Source of the DNA: Candidatus Heimdallarchaeota archaeon LC_3
Lineage (GTDB): Archaea > Asgardarchaeota > Heimdallarchaeia > Hodarchaeales > LC-3
Direction of reading: 5' to 3'
DNA length: 42,178 nt
Assembly (NCBI GenBank): GCA_001940645.1
Contig: MDVS01000011.1
Coordinates: 1 to 42,178 of the forward strand
This document shows, one piece after another, positions 9,449-18,135 of the stretch (within the stretch, counting starts at the first letter, position 1; every line of letters begins with the position of its first letter). A program made the position numbers and the translations under genes. The notes below the pieces were generated by a model. The model ran no database searches and was not told where the DNA came from. It was given only the letters and a program-made list of their open reading frames with translations.

Positions 9449-9583
9449 TGGGCGGAGAGAGATTTTCATCCCTCAAAATATAGAAGGAATTTGAATTCGA
9501 GGAAATAGCCAAAATCCCTGATTATTTCACTCCCGGCCTCTGATTCCCGAAACCAGAATCATACCAAGCTAGACCATCCGCCC
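9449..9583 (-). tRNA. tRNA-Pro(CGG) with T-loop intron
   Basis: On the minus strand the acceptor stem GGGCGGA/TCCGCCC is perfect, the D-loop has GG, and the anticodon stem CTGGT/ATCAG encloses the loop TTCGGGA with anticodon CGG. Discriminator A73 is complement of 9449. The T-stem is GGGAG (9530-9534) with CTCTC (9457-9461), but 68 nt lie between, 61 more than a normal 7-nt loop, so there is an intron inside the T-loop. All splice positions that restore seven bases give TGAAAAT, which lacks the usual T55 and C56. A TATA-like ATTTTTAAAT lies about 25 bp upstream (9605-9614). Confidence 0.85.
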
Positions 9584-9604
9584 ATTCAAAGTTATAATTT
9601 TGAA

Positions 9605-9614
9605 ATTTAAAAAT
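9605..9614 (-). promoter_or_regulatory. TATA-like box of tRNA-Pro
   Basis: ATTTTTAAAT on the minus strand, centred about 26 bp before the first base of the tRNA. Spacing and composition fit an archaeal TATA box. Confidence 0.4.
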
Positions 9615-9777
9615 ACTAATTTCAGGAAATCAATGGAAAAAAAAGCTATACTAATCAAGTTGAGAGATGATTGAATTTAAGTTTAAAAAAAAGAATTAAG
9701 ATAAATTATAAAAAAGTGATACAATTTTAGTATTTTATCAAAATATGAAATGATTTTTAGAGCGAGTATTGATATTT

Positions 9778-11946
9778 ATGCAAGAAATTGAATCTATTAT
9801 CAACCAATTATGTGAGAAGACAAAAAAAGATAGATATGAAATAAAAAAAATGATAGAAGATAAACAAGTTAAATTTAAACATCAAATTTCAGAAATTGCG
9901 GCAGCAAAAATTATCGCTAAGGAGTTAAATATAGAATTATCTCAAAAGACTAAGAAAACAACCAATATTGATGAAATACTTCATTTTCCACCTGGAACAC
10001 CAGATGTTTCCATCATCGGAATAGTTTCCAGAATGTATTCTCCTTTAACCTTTAATAAAACTCAAGGAACTGGAAAAGTTCAGCATTTTTTATTAGCTGA
10101 TAACTCCGGGGATGTGAGGATTATTTTATGGGATGGCATGGTTGATTTAGTAAATAAATTAAATTTAGAAATAGGAACTATTGTTCAAATCTATAAAGGA
10201 ATAGTTAGAATGGGAAAGTCCGGTGAAAGAGAGATTCACCTTAATGAATTATCTAGCATACAATCATCTTTAAAGGAAAATCATGAAGAAAATTTACCTA
10301 AAGTCCTTGAAAGGATCGAAACTCCAGATAAAATTAAAATTGAAAATAAAAATAAAGAAATTGATATAAAAGGTTTAATTTCATCAAAAGGGGAAATAAG
10401 AACATTCCAGAAAGATAATAGAGAAGGAAAACTTTTGCCTTTTACTCTTTCTGGAGAAAAAAAGCATGTAAAGTTAATTGCTTGGGGTGAAAAAGCTGAT
10501 GAATTTACAAATTATAATATTGGTGACGAATTATTAATCCAAGGATCAGTATTAAAAATAAATCGAGAAGATCAGCCTGAAATACATGTCAATCGTAGAA
10601 GTTTAGTGAAAGTGATAAGCAAAAATAACAAAATTCCAGAAGGTGCTATCACAACTAATTTGAAAATGAATATTCAATCTTCTGATAGAACTATAAGCAA
10701 TAATCGTGCTGGAGAAAAAGAAACGGTAAATTTAATTGAATTAGAACAAAAACCTTATTCGAAAATTATTGTCAGAATCTGTTTTGTAGATCAGGCAAGA
10801 TCTTTTACACGTAAAGATGGCAATATTGGACATTTGATACGAATAGGGGTTTATGATTCAAGTGGTAGTAATGTATTGGTTCTGTGGGATGAAAAAGCTC
10901 AAGAAGCAGAAACATGGACAATTAACTCAATAATTGAAGTTTCTGATGTATATTTAAGAGATAACCCTCGGGGAGGAAAGGAAATATATATAACCAGATC
11001 AGCATCAATGAAAATAATAGATGAGAATGGTAATCAAATTCCTAATAATATCCCAATAATTCCAATTAACCAATTAAATAGAAACTGGAAAATTGCGAGT
11101 ATTTCGGGAAAAATTTTAGATATAAGCGAAACAAGAGAATTTACAGGACAAAAAGATGGAGTTGTTGGTCAAGTACGATGGTTACGTATTGTTGACAAAA
11201 CAGGTACCATCAGAGTAGTTGCTTGGAACGATCAAGTATTAGAATATGACTCTTTACAGCTGGATGAACTAATTCAAATTCATATTGCTTCAATACAAAT
11301 TCAAGAGGGGGGTCTTGAACTGCATTTGACAATAAATAGTAAGATTGAGTCAAACAATAATTTTAGTCAACCTTTACCGGAATGGGCCGAACTTTCTAAT
11401 ATCATTGTTCCAGAATTTCCATCTCAAGGATTTCATATTAAAGAATTTTCAAGAACTACAACATTAAATCTAGATTTAGAGGATCCATATGTCGAATTAA
11501 GAGCAAGAATAAAACAACTCGGGGATAGAGAACCGTATTATTTTGCTTGTCCTAAATGTTCTCAAAAAATTTCTGATGATTTTTCTGATTCAGCACAATG
11601 CTCCTCTCATGGTGAACAAAAACCAATACCCAAATTACGAATACCAATTGTTCTTGATGATGGATACGGTACTCTCTATACCACCTTATTCAGTCCAACC
11701 GCTGAAATTTTGACCGGTATAATTGAACGTAATCTGATGAAAATTGATAATTTTGATGAATTAACTGATAAAATTAAAGACAGCATTTTAGGTAGAGATT
11801 ATATTTTTCAAGGTATTCTAAAAGAAAGAGTTGTTGGAGAACCACCTAGAAAGACCTGGAATTTTAATGTAAGAAATGTCTATAATCCAAATACTGTTTA
11901 TGAAATCAATATGCTTTACGACAAATTAGAAGAAGAGGAAAGTTAA
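9778..11946 (+). CDS. rpa: Replication protein A-like single-stranded DNA-binding protein
   Basis: 722 residues from ATG 9778 (a TTG at 9769 would add three). After a helical N-terminus there are at least four OB-fold units, at about 75-190, 200-290, 330-430 and 440-550, each with the 'VRIILWDG / VKLIAWGE / VLVLWDE / IRVVAWND' strand typical of archaeal RPA. The C-terminal domain carries a zinc-binding CPKC (594-597) with C611 and H614, like the zinc ribbon in RPA70 DBD-C. It would coat single-stranded DNA in replication and repair. It is monocistronic and convergent with the VWA gene. Confidence 0.92.
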   Translation: MQEIESIINQLCEKTKKDRYEIKKMIEDKQVKFKHQISEIAAAKIIAKELNIELSQKTKKTTNIDEILHFPPGTPDVSIIGIVSRMYSPLTFNKTQGTGKVQHFLLADNSGDVRIILWDGMVDLVNKLNLEIGTIVQIYKGIVRMGKSGEREIHLNELSSIQSSLKENHEENLPKVLERIETPDKIKIENKNKEIDIKGLISSKGEIRTFQKDNREGKLLPFTLSGEKKHVKLIAWGEKADEFTNYNIGDELLIQGSVLKINREDQPEIHVNRRSLVKVISKNNKIPEGAITTNLKMNIQSSDRTISNNRAGEKETVNLIELEQKPYSKIIVRICFVDQARSFTRKDGNIGHLIRIGVYDSSGSNVLVLWDEKAQEAETWTINSIIEVSDVYLRDNPRGGKEIYITRSASMKIIDENGNQIPNNIPIIPINQLNRNWKIASISGKILDISETREFTGQKDGVVGQVRWLRIVDKTGTIRVVAWNDQVLEYDSLQLDELIQIHIASIQIQEGGLELHLTINSKIESNNNFSQPLPEWAELSNIIVPEFPSQGFHIKEFSRTTTLNLDLEDPYVELRARIKQLGDREPYYFACPKCSQKISDDFSDSAQCSSHGEQKPIPKLRIPIVLDDGYGTLYTTLFSPTAEILTGIIERNLMKIDNFDELTDKIKDSILGRDYIFQGILKERVVGEPPRKTWNFNVRNVYNPNTVYEINMLYDKLEEEES

Positions 11947-11971
11947 TTCAGCTTTTTTTAAAAAAATTACT

Positions 11972-12931
11972 TTACCAAGGTGATCGTAGAACTTTCATTA
12001 GTGCACGTGGAGCTTCATCGTAACTACTAACAGCAACATATTTTCCAGCCCCTAATCGAGCTAAATCTTGGCAAACACGCATTCCCCATTTTTTACCAGG
12101 CAAATTAATAACGTGAAGCTTTTTGAATTCTCTCGCCAAGTATCGAGGATCCTTACCTTTGTTGTAAACTCCGTCAGTAAATAATATCGCCCATTTAAAT
12201 CTAGTTTTTAATTTATTTAGTTCTCTAGCTCCAATTTTTAACGCATCTTCAATATTCGTATGTCCAATAGCTTCAAGATCTAATATCCTATCAACTATGT
12301 CTTGAACTCTAATATCTTCATCAAATTTTTTAATTAAGAATGCTTTAGTGTTAAAAGCTACAACACTATAATCATCCTTTCTCATAGAATATGCCATTAT
12401 TGCAGCAGTTAAAGCAGCATTAATATTTCGTTCCCCAAACATAGATCCTGATGTGTCAAGAATTAAAACTCCACTTTTTTTCCTTTGAACTCTATCAATA
12501 CCTACAATATCATCCATACCCAAAACTGGAATCCCTTCGGGGTATTTTTCCATTGTTTGCTCAATTGTAGCTTCTAAATCAAAATCCAATCCTGGAGAAT
12601 AGAGAGAACGTTTAAATAAGTCTCCTCTCAATCCTTCTCCAGCAATACGAAGGGATTGTTTTAATAAAGAAGTTCTTGCTAGTCTTCTAAAAACTCGTCT
12701 ACGTTTTGGATCTAAAACTCCTCTCATAACAAAATAAAGTCTTGAAGAAACAACTCCACCCTTGCCGGCAATGCGACCTAAAGAGGTCAAACTATCTAAA
12801 TCTAAAGTATTTGAAACAGCATACCTATTAATTTTAGCTAAAGATACTAAAGCGGGAAGATTTTCTGATTCTATAGCTGTTTCAGTTAATCTTTCTACTG
12901 CTCCACTATCCATCTTATTCATTAAAGGCAT
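11972..12931 (-). CDS. VWA-domain protein, partner of MoxR ATPase
   Basis: 319 residues. A von Willebrand A domain occupies about 152-319, with the metal-binding MIDAS motif DTSGSM at 159-164, the later Thr in GHTNIED and the Asp in LFTDGVYN. The N-terminal half is basic and helical. VWA proteins beside MoxR AAA+ ATPases act as chelatase- or chaperone-like pairs that use ATP to load metals or remodel targets. It follows the MoxR gene with a 26-bp gap. The frame stays open upstream into the end of moxR without another ATG, GTG or TTG, so ATG 12931 is taken as the start. Confidence 0.85.
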   Translation of the reverse strand: MPLMNKMDSGAVERLTETAIESENLPALVSLAKINRYAVSNTLDLDSLTSLGRIAGKGGVVSSRLYFVMRGVLDPKRRRVFRRLARTSLLKQSLRIAGEGLRGDLFKRSLYSPGLDFDLEATIEQTMEKYPEGIPVLGMDDIVGIDRVQRKKSGVLILDTSGSMFGERNINAALTAAIMAYSMRKDDYSVVAFNTKAFLIKKFDEDIRVQDIVDRILDLEAIGHTNIEDALKIGARELNKLKTRFKWAILFTDGVYNKGKDPRYLAREFKKLHVINLPGKKWGMRVCQDLARLGAGKYVAVSSYDEAPRALMKVLRSPW

Positions 12932-12957
12932 AGAACGCCCTGATTCAATAACAGATT

Positions 12958-13929
12958 TTAATAATTCTTCTTCATCAGCTCTTCCAAATAATCGAATTTG
13001 TTTAGAATCCCGGATTGAAGAAGATCCGGGTCTATCAATAAAAAACTCGGATCCTCCTCACCTTCTATTACTTTTTGCGTAATATCAGCAATTATGTCTT
13101 CAACTGAACTATCAATTCCATCTTCTGGCTCTATTTTGGTAAATAAAGACATTACGGCAATTTCAACTAAACTATCAAATTTTATATCATCTATTAAATT
13201 TAATATCAACCCAAAATCAATAGCACCCCTTATCGAAGCACCCTTTCTCAAATCAGGATGTGATCTCGATGATCGACATATTTTAGTAACAATTTTAGCT
13301 ATATCTGGTTTTTTTTCCAAATTAGCTAGGTCCGTAACTATTCGTAATTCATCTTCATACGATTGTCGGGTCAATTTAATCCAGACAAATCTGTCTTTGA
13401 GTGCCTCTGATAGAACTGTTGTCCCAATATAACTATCAGGGTTTTGAGTTACGACAACAAAAAATTTTTCTTTAGCTTTAATAGGATCCAATTTAGGTAA
13501 CGTAATTGTACCTTCATCTAAGGATGGGAGAAGTACATTTTGGGTACCTTCAACTAAACGGTTTGCTTCATTAATAAACAATATTGAACCCAATTCCATT
13601 GCTTGAGTTAGTGGACCGAAAACAAACGCATCACGAGTCCATCCTTTTTCAACTACTAATGGAGGTTCAAAATACCCAACCATTTTTGCTTCAGTGTAAC
13701 GTTCATCCCCATCAATTCTAATGAAATCTTGATCAAAATAATTTGCTACTGCTTGAGCTAAAGTTGTTTTTCCCACTCCTACTGTTCCTTCAATAAGGAC
13801 ATGGCAACAAGCAATTTTAGCCAAAACTATTTGCTTTAATTCTTGTTGCCTGCCAATTATTCCATATTTTTTCTGGATATTATTGATAGTTTCGTCTATA
13901 TTACTAATACTTCCATCTAAAGAAGACAT
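12958..13929 (-). CDS. MoxR-type AAA+ ATPase
   Basis: 323 residues from ATG 13929 (a GTG at 13938 would add three). Walker A GTVGVGKTT is at 48-56 and Walker B ILFINEANR at 116-124. Sensor 1 lies in VVTQNPDSY and an arginine-finger region in EALKDRFVW. Together with the VWA protein just downstream it forms a MoxR/VWA pair, and the N-terminal helices and lid domain match the family. The substrate is unknown. The tRNA-Ser/tRNA-Leu pair lies upstream on the same strand, with 157 bp between. Confidence 0.9.
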   Translation of the reverse strand: MSSLDGSISNIDETINNIQKKYGIIGRQQELKQIVLAKIACCHVLIEGTVGVGKTTLAQAVANYFDQDFIRIDGDERYTEAKMVGYFEPPLVVEKGWTRDAFVFGPLTQAMELGSILFINEANRLVEGTQNVLLPSLDEGTITLPKLDPIKAKEKFFVVVTQNPDSYIGTTVLSEALKDRFVWIKLTRQSYEDELRIVTDLANLEKKPDIAKIVTKICRSSRSHPDLRKGASIRGAIDFGLILNLIDDIKFDSLVEIAVMSLFTKIEPEDGIDSSVEDIIADITQKVIEGEEDPSFLLIDPDLLQSGILNKFDYLEELMKKNY

Positions 13930-14086
13930 TTTGACCACAAAATTTCAAATGATAGTGAATTGAAATATAATCTTGAAATTAAATTATTTAGTACGATAAA
14001 TAATATTTATTATATTCAGCCTTAAAATTAAGTTGAAATCTCTTTAAATTAATAAAATTTTTGTTATATATAAAATTCTACATAAA

Positions 14087-14214
14087 CGCCGAGGGTGGGA
14101 TTTTCAAAAATTTGAAAATTCAAATTTTATTTGAACCCACGAGGCTCTCACCAGTGGTTTACCCAAATTATTGATTTTCGAGACCACCGCTATACCGAGC
14201 TAAGCGACCCCGGC
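14087..14214 (-). tRNA. tRNA-Ser(CGA) with two introns (anticodon loop and T-loop)
   Basis: Minus strand. The acceptor stem is GCCGGGG/CCTCGGC with discriminator G73, typical of archaeal serine tRNA. The D-arm is GCTTAGC...AGC with GG. Anticodon stem GTGGT/ACCAC encloses CTCGAA-[17 nt]-A, giving anticodon CGA with an intron at the canonical place after position 37 (14160-14176). A 13-nt variable arm supports serine. The T-stem GTGGG/CCCAC encloses TTCAAAT plus 29 extra nt (14100-14128, edges ambiguous by a few bases), a second, T-loop intron. The tRNA-Leu gene lies 26 bp upstream. Confidence 0.92.
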
Positions 14215-14240
14215 TTTTATGCAATTTTTATTAATTTTCA

Positions 14241-14325
14241 TGCGGGAGGGGAGATTTTAACTCCCGAACGTCTACACGACAGGAATCTGAATCCTGCTCC
14301 TTTGAACTGGCTCGGATACCCCCGC
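14241..14325 (-). tRNA. tRNA-Leu(CAG), no intron
   Basis: Minus strand, 85 nt. Acceptor stem GCGGGGG/CTCCCGC with one G-T pair and discriminator A73. Anticodon stem CAGGA/TCCTG encloses TTCAGAT, anticodon CAG. A long variable arm (TCGTGTAGACGTTC) fits leucine. The T-stem GGGAG/CTCCC is perfect, but the T-loop reads TTAAAAT with A instead of C at position 56, and the D-loop reads CCAGTTCAAAGG, with T at the place of G19. The two changes match each other as a T19-A56 pair in place of G19-C56. It is the first gene of the tRNA-Leu/tRNA-Ser unit. Confidence 0.93.
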
Positions 14326-14345
14326 GAAATTTATAATTAATGTAA

Positions 14346-14367
14346 GTTTTTAATGTATTAATACATT
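14346..14367 (-). promoter_or_regulatory. TATA-like box and 16-bp palindrome upstream of tRNA-Leu
   Basis: Minus strand TTAAAAAC lies 21-28 bp before the tRNA-Leu start. It adjoins the perfect palindrome AATGTATTAATACATT (14352-14367), which occupies the place of the BRE. This could be only AT-rich chance, or a repressor site over the promoter. Confidence 0.35.
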
Positions 14368-14506
14368 TTTTCCTATTTTCTAACAAGATTAATAATTTAA
14401 AGGTGTTTCAAGTAAAAATCTATTATATTATTATGCAAATAGTATTAAAAGTAATATGATTTAAATATTCCACGAAATGAATTGAAATCTTTTAATTTAT
14501 AGTGAA

Positions 14507-15466
14507 TTATGAATTATCAAAAATTTCTTTATTCACGCAAAATTCTGGTTTTTTATCTGATAAGACCTTCAGCATTTCTTCAACAACGATAGTTCCGGCT
14601 CTTTTTTGTGCCTCTTTAGTCGAAGCACCAATGTGTGGAGACAAATGTAATAATATTTCATTATTTCGTAAAAATGAATTTTTGGGGAGAGGTTCTTCAG
14701 AGTATACATCTAAAGCTGCCCCTCTAATTAATTTTTCTAATAACGCTTTTACTAAATCATTTTCATTGATTATTCCACCTCGACCAAAGTTAACAATTAG
14801 AGCTGAAGATTTCATATTTTTAAAATCATCATACTGAATCATATTTCTGGTTTCCTCTGTCAAAATGGCATGAATAGATACAACGTCTGAAGAAGATAAC
14901 AATTCATCTTTAGAATTTAATAAATTTATATTGAATTTCTTTACATTTTCAGCAGATATGTAAGGATCATATGCTTGAACATTCATTCCAAAGGCCTGAC
15001 ACCTTTTAGCAACTTCAATTCCTATCCGACCTAGGCCAATTAAACCTAATGTTTTACCAAATATCTCCGTACCCATTAACTTTTTCTTATTCCATAATCC
15101 TTCTTTCATTGTTATATCAGCTTTAACTAGATTTCGTGACAAACTAAGTATTTGAGCCACAGTTGCTTCTGCAACAGATATAGTAGACCCTTGAGGTGCA
15201 AATACCACTGGAATTTTTTTCGAAGTAGCTGTTTTTACATCTATATTGTCAACTCCAATCCCTGCTCGTCCAATAACTTTGAGATATTTTCCTGATGAAA
15301 TTACTTCAGATGTAATTTTTGTTCGTGATCTCACTAGTACAGCATCAAATTCAGAAATTTGCTCTAAAAGCTCAACAGGAGTCAATTCATTTTCAGTAAC
15401 TTCGTGTTGGTTCTTTAATAATTCAACTGCTTCTTTATCAATTATATCAGGTATTAAAATTTTCAA
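14507..15466 (-). CDS. serA: D-3-phosphoglycerate dehydrogenase-like 2-hydroxyacid dehydrogenase
   Basis: 319 residues. The N-terminal catalytic domain (VLVRSRTKI...VIGRAGIGVDNID) is followed by a Rossmann NAD-binding domain with GLGRIG at 144-149, the block NFGRGGIINENDLVKAL, the acidic YSEEPLP segment and the catalytic His in LSPHIGAST. This is the short form without a C-terminal ACT domain. It would oxidise 3-phosphoglycerate as the first step of serine synthesis, although related D-2-hydroxyacid dehydrogenases share the fold. It is monocistronic. Confidence 0.88.
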   Translation of the reverse strand: MKILIPDIIDKEAVELLKNQHEVTENELTPVELLEQISEFDAVLVRSRTKITSEVISSGKYLKVIGRAGIGVDNIDVKTATSKKIPVVFAPQGSTISVAEATVAQILSLSRNLVKADITMKEGLWNKKKLMGTEIFGKTLGLIGLGRIGIEVAKRCQAFGMNVQAYDPYISAENVKKFNINLLNSKDELLSSSDVVSIHAILTEETRNMIQYDDFKNMKSSALIVNFGRGGIINENDLVKALLEKLIRGAALDVYSEEPLPKNSFLRNNEILLHLSPHIGASTKEAQKRAGTIVVEEMLKVLSDKKPEFCVNKEIFDNS

Positions 15467-15737
15467 AAATATTTCACCAAGATTTATTCGTTAAAAATAG
15501 TCTAGATATTTATTTTAACAGACAATGGATACTAAAATTAATATATATCAGTGGATAACTTATGATTTTCTGTTTAAAAAAAGATAATTTAACAATTATA
15601 AAGTATAAAAAGGCCCGATTAAATGAATAGATTAAACTCACTATGAAACATTTTATCTTTTAATCAATTGTTATATTTATAAGCTCCAAGTTAATAAATA
15701 ATTAACTTAATTGGTGCAAATTCTTAAATAATCCTAA

Positions 15738-16049
15738 ATGATACAGTTGACGTGTATTACTGTTAAGTTTCAAAGGTGTGGTAAGATTAATTGCCGATGT
15801 TCCAATGGTTATCTTCATGGTCCTTATTTTTGGTTAATAATATATAAGAAACCAACAAGATCTAAAAAAGGCAAATACAACTGGATTTACCTTGGAAAAG
15901 ATAATAGTAACATTAATAATAAGCTTAAGTCGTTAACATTTACTAAAAACTGGGATCATCATCAATGGAGTGCTTTAGATAACAAAATCAAAAAATTAAA
16001 ATCAAATACCAAAAATAAAGAAAAAAATAGTATAGAATTGCCCAAGTAA
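15738..16049 (+). CDS. Small Cys-rich protein, DUF6788-like
   Basis: 103 residues. The N-terminal motif C-G-K-x-N-C-x-C-x(5)-HGPYFW, followed by a basic segment and YLGKDN, matches a small family of unknown function (I know it as DUF6788) that often sits near mobile genes. The C-terminal third is Lys/Asn-rich. It converges with the HerA-type gene, 6 bp between stops. Function is unknown. Confidence 0.6.
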   Translation: MIQLTCITVKFQRCGKINCRCSNGYLHGPYFWLIIYKKPTRSKKGKYNWIYLGKDNSNINNKLKSLTFTKNWDHHQWSALDNKIKKLKSNTKNKEKNSIELPK

Positions 16050-16055
16050 GAAAAA

Positions 16056-18074
16056 TTATTGATTTTTAGATTTTAATATGTGTTTTTTCCTAATAAATTT
16101 GAAATATTGAAATGCTATAGATTCTTTTGAAGGTATATCGTAGTTAAAAGATCGACACAATTGTATTTCACCTTTGTTACAATACAAAAACCGTTGTCGC
16201 TCTCTCAAATGGTGAATAAGTTCAGAAAAATTTTCATTTGAAATATTTAACATTCTTGATATTTTATAATCATATTTTCCGTAGAATAAAATTGTTATAC
16301 CAGTATTTGATATAACTGATGATTCTAATATTGGATCTGTTGCTACAAATAACATAGAGACCCCATAAGCTCTAGCTGTCCAAGTAGACATACCTAATGG
16401 TGTACTTAACTCATTTTTACCATTATAGTTCACAGGAACCAGTTTTTGTGCTTCTTCAACGATTATAACATTTCTAATTGAATCAGGATTCCTAATCTTT
16501 CCTCTAGTTTTTCTAATATAATTGATAAAATAGTAATATAATACATTCACTAATGTTTTTCTAATCATATTGTTTTCAGTTTCTTCAAATAAACTTAAAT
16601 CTATAATAATATTATTATTCATTAACAAATTATAATTTATATTTGAATTTTCAACATTAAAGCACTTTCCTGATATTCCTGAAGTTAAAGGATGAATTCT
16701 ATTCATCAGACCAGCGACACTTAATTCTAAATAAGCTCCCTGAATTCCTAAAATTTTCGGATTATCAATGTAATTTAGAAATTTATTAAAATTTCCATTT
16801 TCACTTACAGTGATTTTTATAGCCTTATATAGAATACGCAACATTTGAGGTGTGGCACTTTCACCAACAATATGTAGAAATAAGGTATATAAAAAATTAT
16901 GATGATCTTCTTTATCTAATCCTTTTGGAGTTTCGAATATGTTCAGATATAAATTAAAAGTTTTTGAGCCTATTTTGTAATAATGTATATTTTCTAAATT
17001 ATTCGACAATGATTGAATATATTCTCCTTTAGAGTCTAAAATCAAAAAATTAATGTTAGTTTTTGAAAATTGAACCAATAAATTATATATGAACCTCGAT
17101 TTACCTTGTGATGTTAGGCCAAAACAGCTGATATGAGAAGCTAAATCAGATTTTGTAATATATTGTTTGAATTGTGGAAACCAATTAGGATTAATTTTAA
17201 AACCAATCGGAATTTTATTTGAATCATTTTCTTCGCCTTTTGAGGTGGTATAAATATTATTAAGAGAATTTGTGTCAAATTTGCTAATATCTATTTGTGA
17301 TATAAGATTTTCAGGGAATTTAAGAAATTCATATGTTTGTGTTAAGGAGAAAAGAGTATTATCTAGTTGTTTTCTAAAAAAAAAATTCCATTTTAACAGA
17401 AAACTTAATTTTTTATCTACTTTTTTTAAATGATAAAAAATCTCATAAAACTCTAAATAATTGATTATTTGTCTTTTAAACGAATAAAACCTTTCTTTTT
17501 CACTTTTCAATTCATTACTATTAAATAATTTTATTTGAACTTCTAGTTGGATTGAGAAGAAAGAATTTCTTATATTACCTGATTTTAATGGGACTATTCT
17601 AAGTATTATTGATCCAGATGCTTGAAATATTTGATAATAACTAATTAAACTTGAGATAAAGAAATTACTTCTTTCTTTTGAAATATTCATTTTTTCAGTA
17701 GAATTATCAACCTTTTCATAATTAATTTTTAATTTATCCAAGCTTATTAAAATAGAAATTTTTTCAATTAAATTTCTTCTTTCTGCTTTTTCTTCTGTAT
17801 TAATATCATTTTTATTTAAACTGAGTATATCCTTTTTATCTCCAACAGATAAACTATCTATAATAGAGGATAAAAAGTAGAAAACATCTTTTTCACTAAT
17901 TTTACCTTCTTTATGAAGTTTCATATTAGTTCTGTAGAAAGAAACACGAATAATTGAAATTCCTTTAATAAATTTATATTCCAAAAGTAATGGAGATAAA
18001 GATTTTAAAATAGGAGATAAATCATACCGTTTGTTATTATTAAAAACGGACCAGGGTATTTGAACTAGCGACAT
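16056..18074 (-). CDS. HerA/VirB4-type ATPase
   Basis: 672 residues from ATG 18074 (an upstream start at 18086 adds four). Walker A GLTSQGKS is at 319-326, followed by FLILDSKGEY, and Walker B IIVEEAQKLV is at 536-545, with the DLSLFEE segment between; this is the order seen in HerA/FtsK ATPases. The N-terminal 300 residues are not recognised. HerA-type motors pump DNA or drive conjugation. Unlike the second HerA in this window it has no NurA beside it; instead a winged-helix gene lies upstream on the same strand (61 bp). An accessory or plasmid-like module is possible. Confidence 0.82.
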   Translation of the reverse strand: MSLVQIPWSVFNNNKRYDLSPILKSLSPLLLEYKFIKGISIIRVSFYRTNMKLHKEGKISEKDVFYFLSSIIDSLSVGDKKDILSLNKNDINTEEKAERRNLIEKISILISLDKLKINYEKVDNSTEKMNISKERSNFFISSLISYYQIFQASGSIILRIVPLKSGNIRNSFFSIQLEVQIKLFNSNELKSEKERFYSFKRQIINYLEFYEIFYHLKKVDKKLSFLLKWNFFFRKQLDNTLFSLTQTYEFLKFPENLISQIDISKFDTNSLNNIYTTSKGEENDSNKIPIGFKINPNWFPQFKQYITKSDLASHISCFGLTSQGKSRFIYNLLVQFSKTNINFLILDSKGEYIQSLSNNLENIHYYKIGSKTFNLYLNIFETPKGLDKEDHHNFLYTLFLHIVGESATPQMLRILYKAIKITVSENGNFNKFLNYIDNPKILGIQGAYLELSVAGLMNRIHPLTSGISGKCFNVENSNINYNLLMNNNIIIDLSLFEETENNMIRKTLVNVLYYYFINYIRKTRGKIRNPDSIRNVIIVEEAQKLVPVNYNGKNELSTPLGMSTWTARAYGVSMLFVATDPILESSVISNTGITILFYGKYDYKISRMLNISNENFSELIHHLRERQRFLYCNKGEIQLCRSFNYDIPSKESIAFQYFKFIRKKHILKSKNQ

Positions 18075-18135
18075 TGATAATATCAATTATGATATTCGAA
18101 TCCAAATATAAGCACCTAATTTTAGATTATTAGAA

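Noticed and set aside
14131..14340. 69-residue plus-strand frame
   Set aside because: It is antisense to the tRNA-Ser and tRNA-Leu genes and arises from tRNA sequence.
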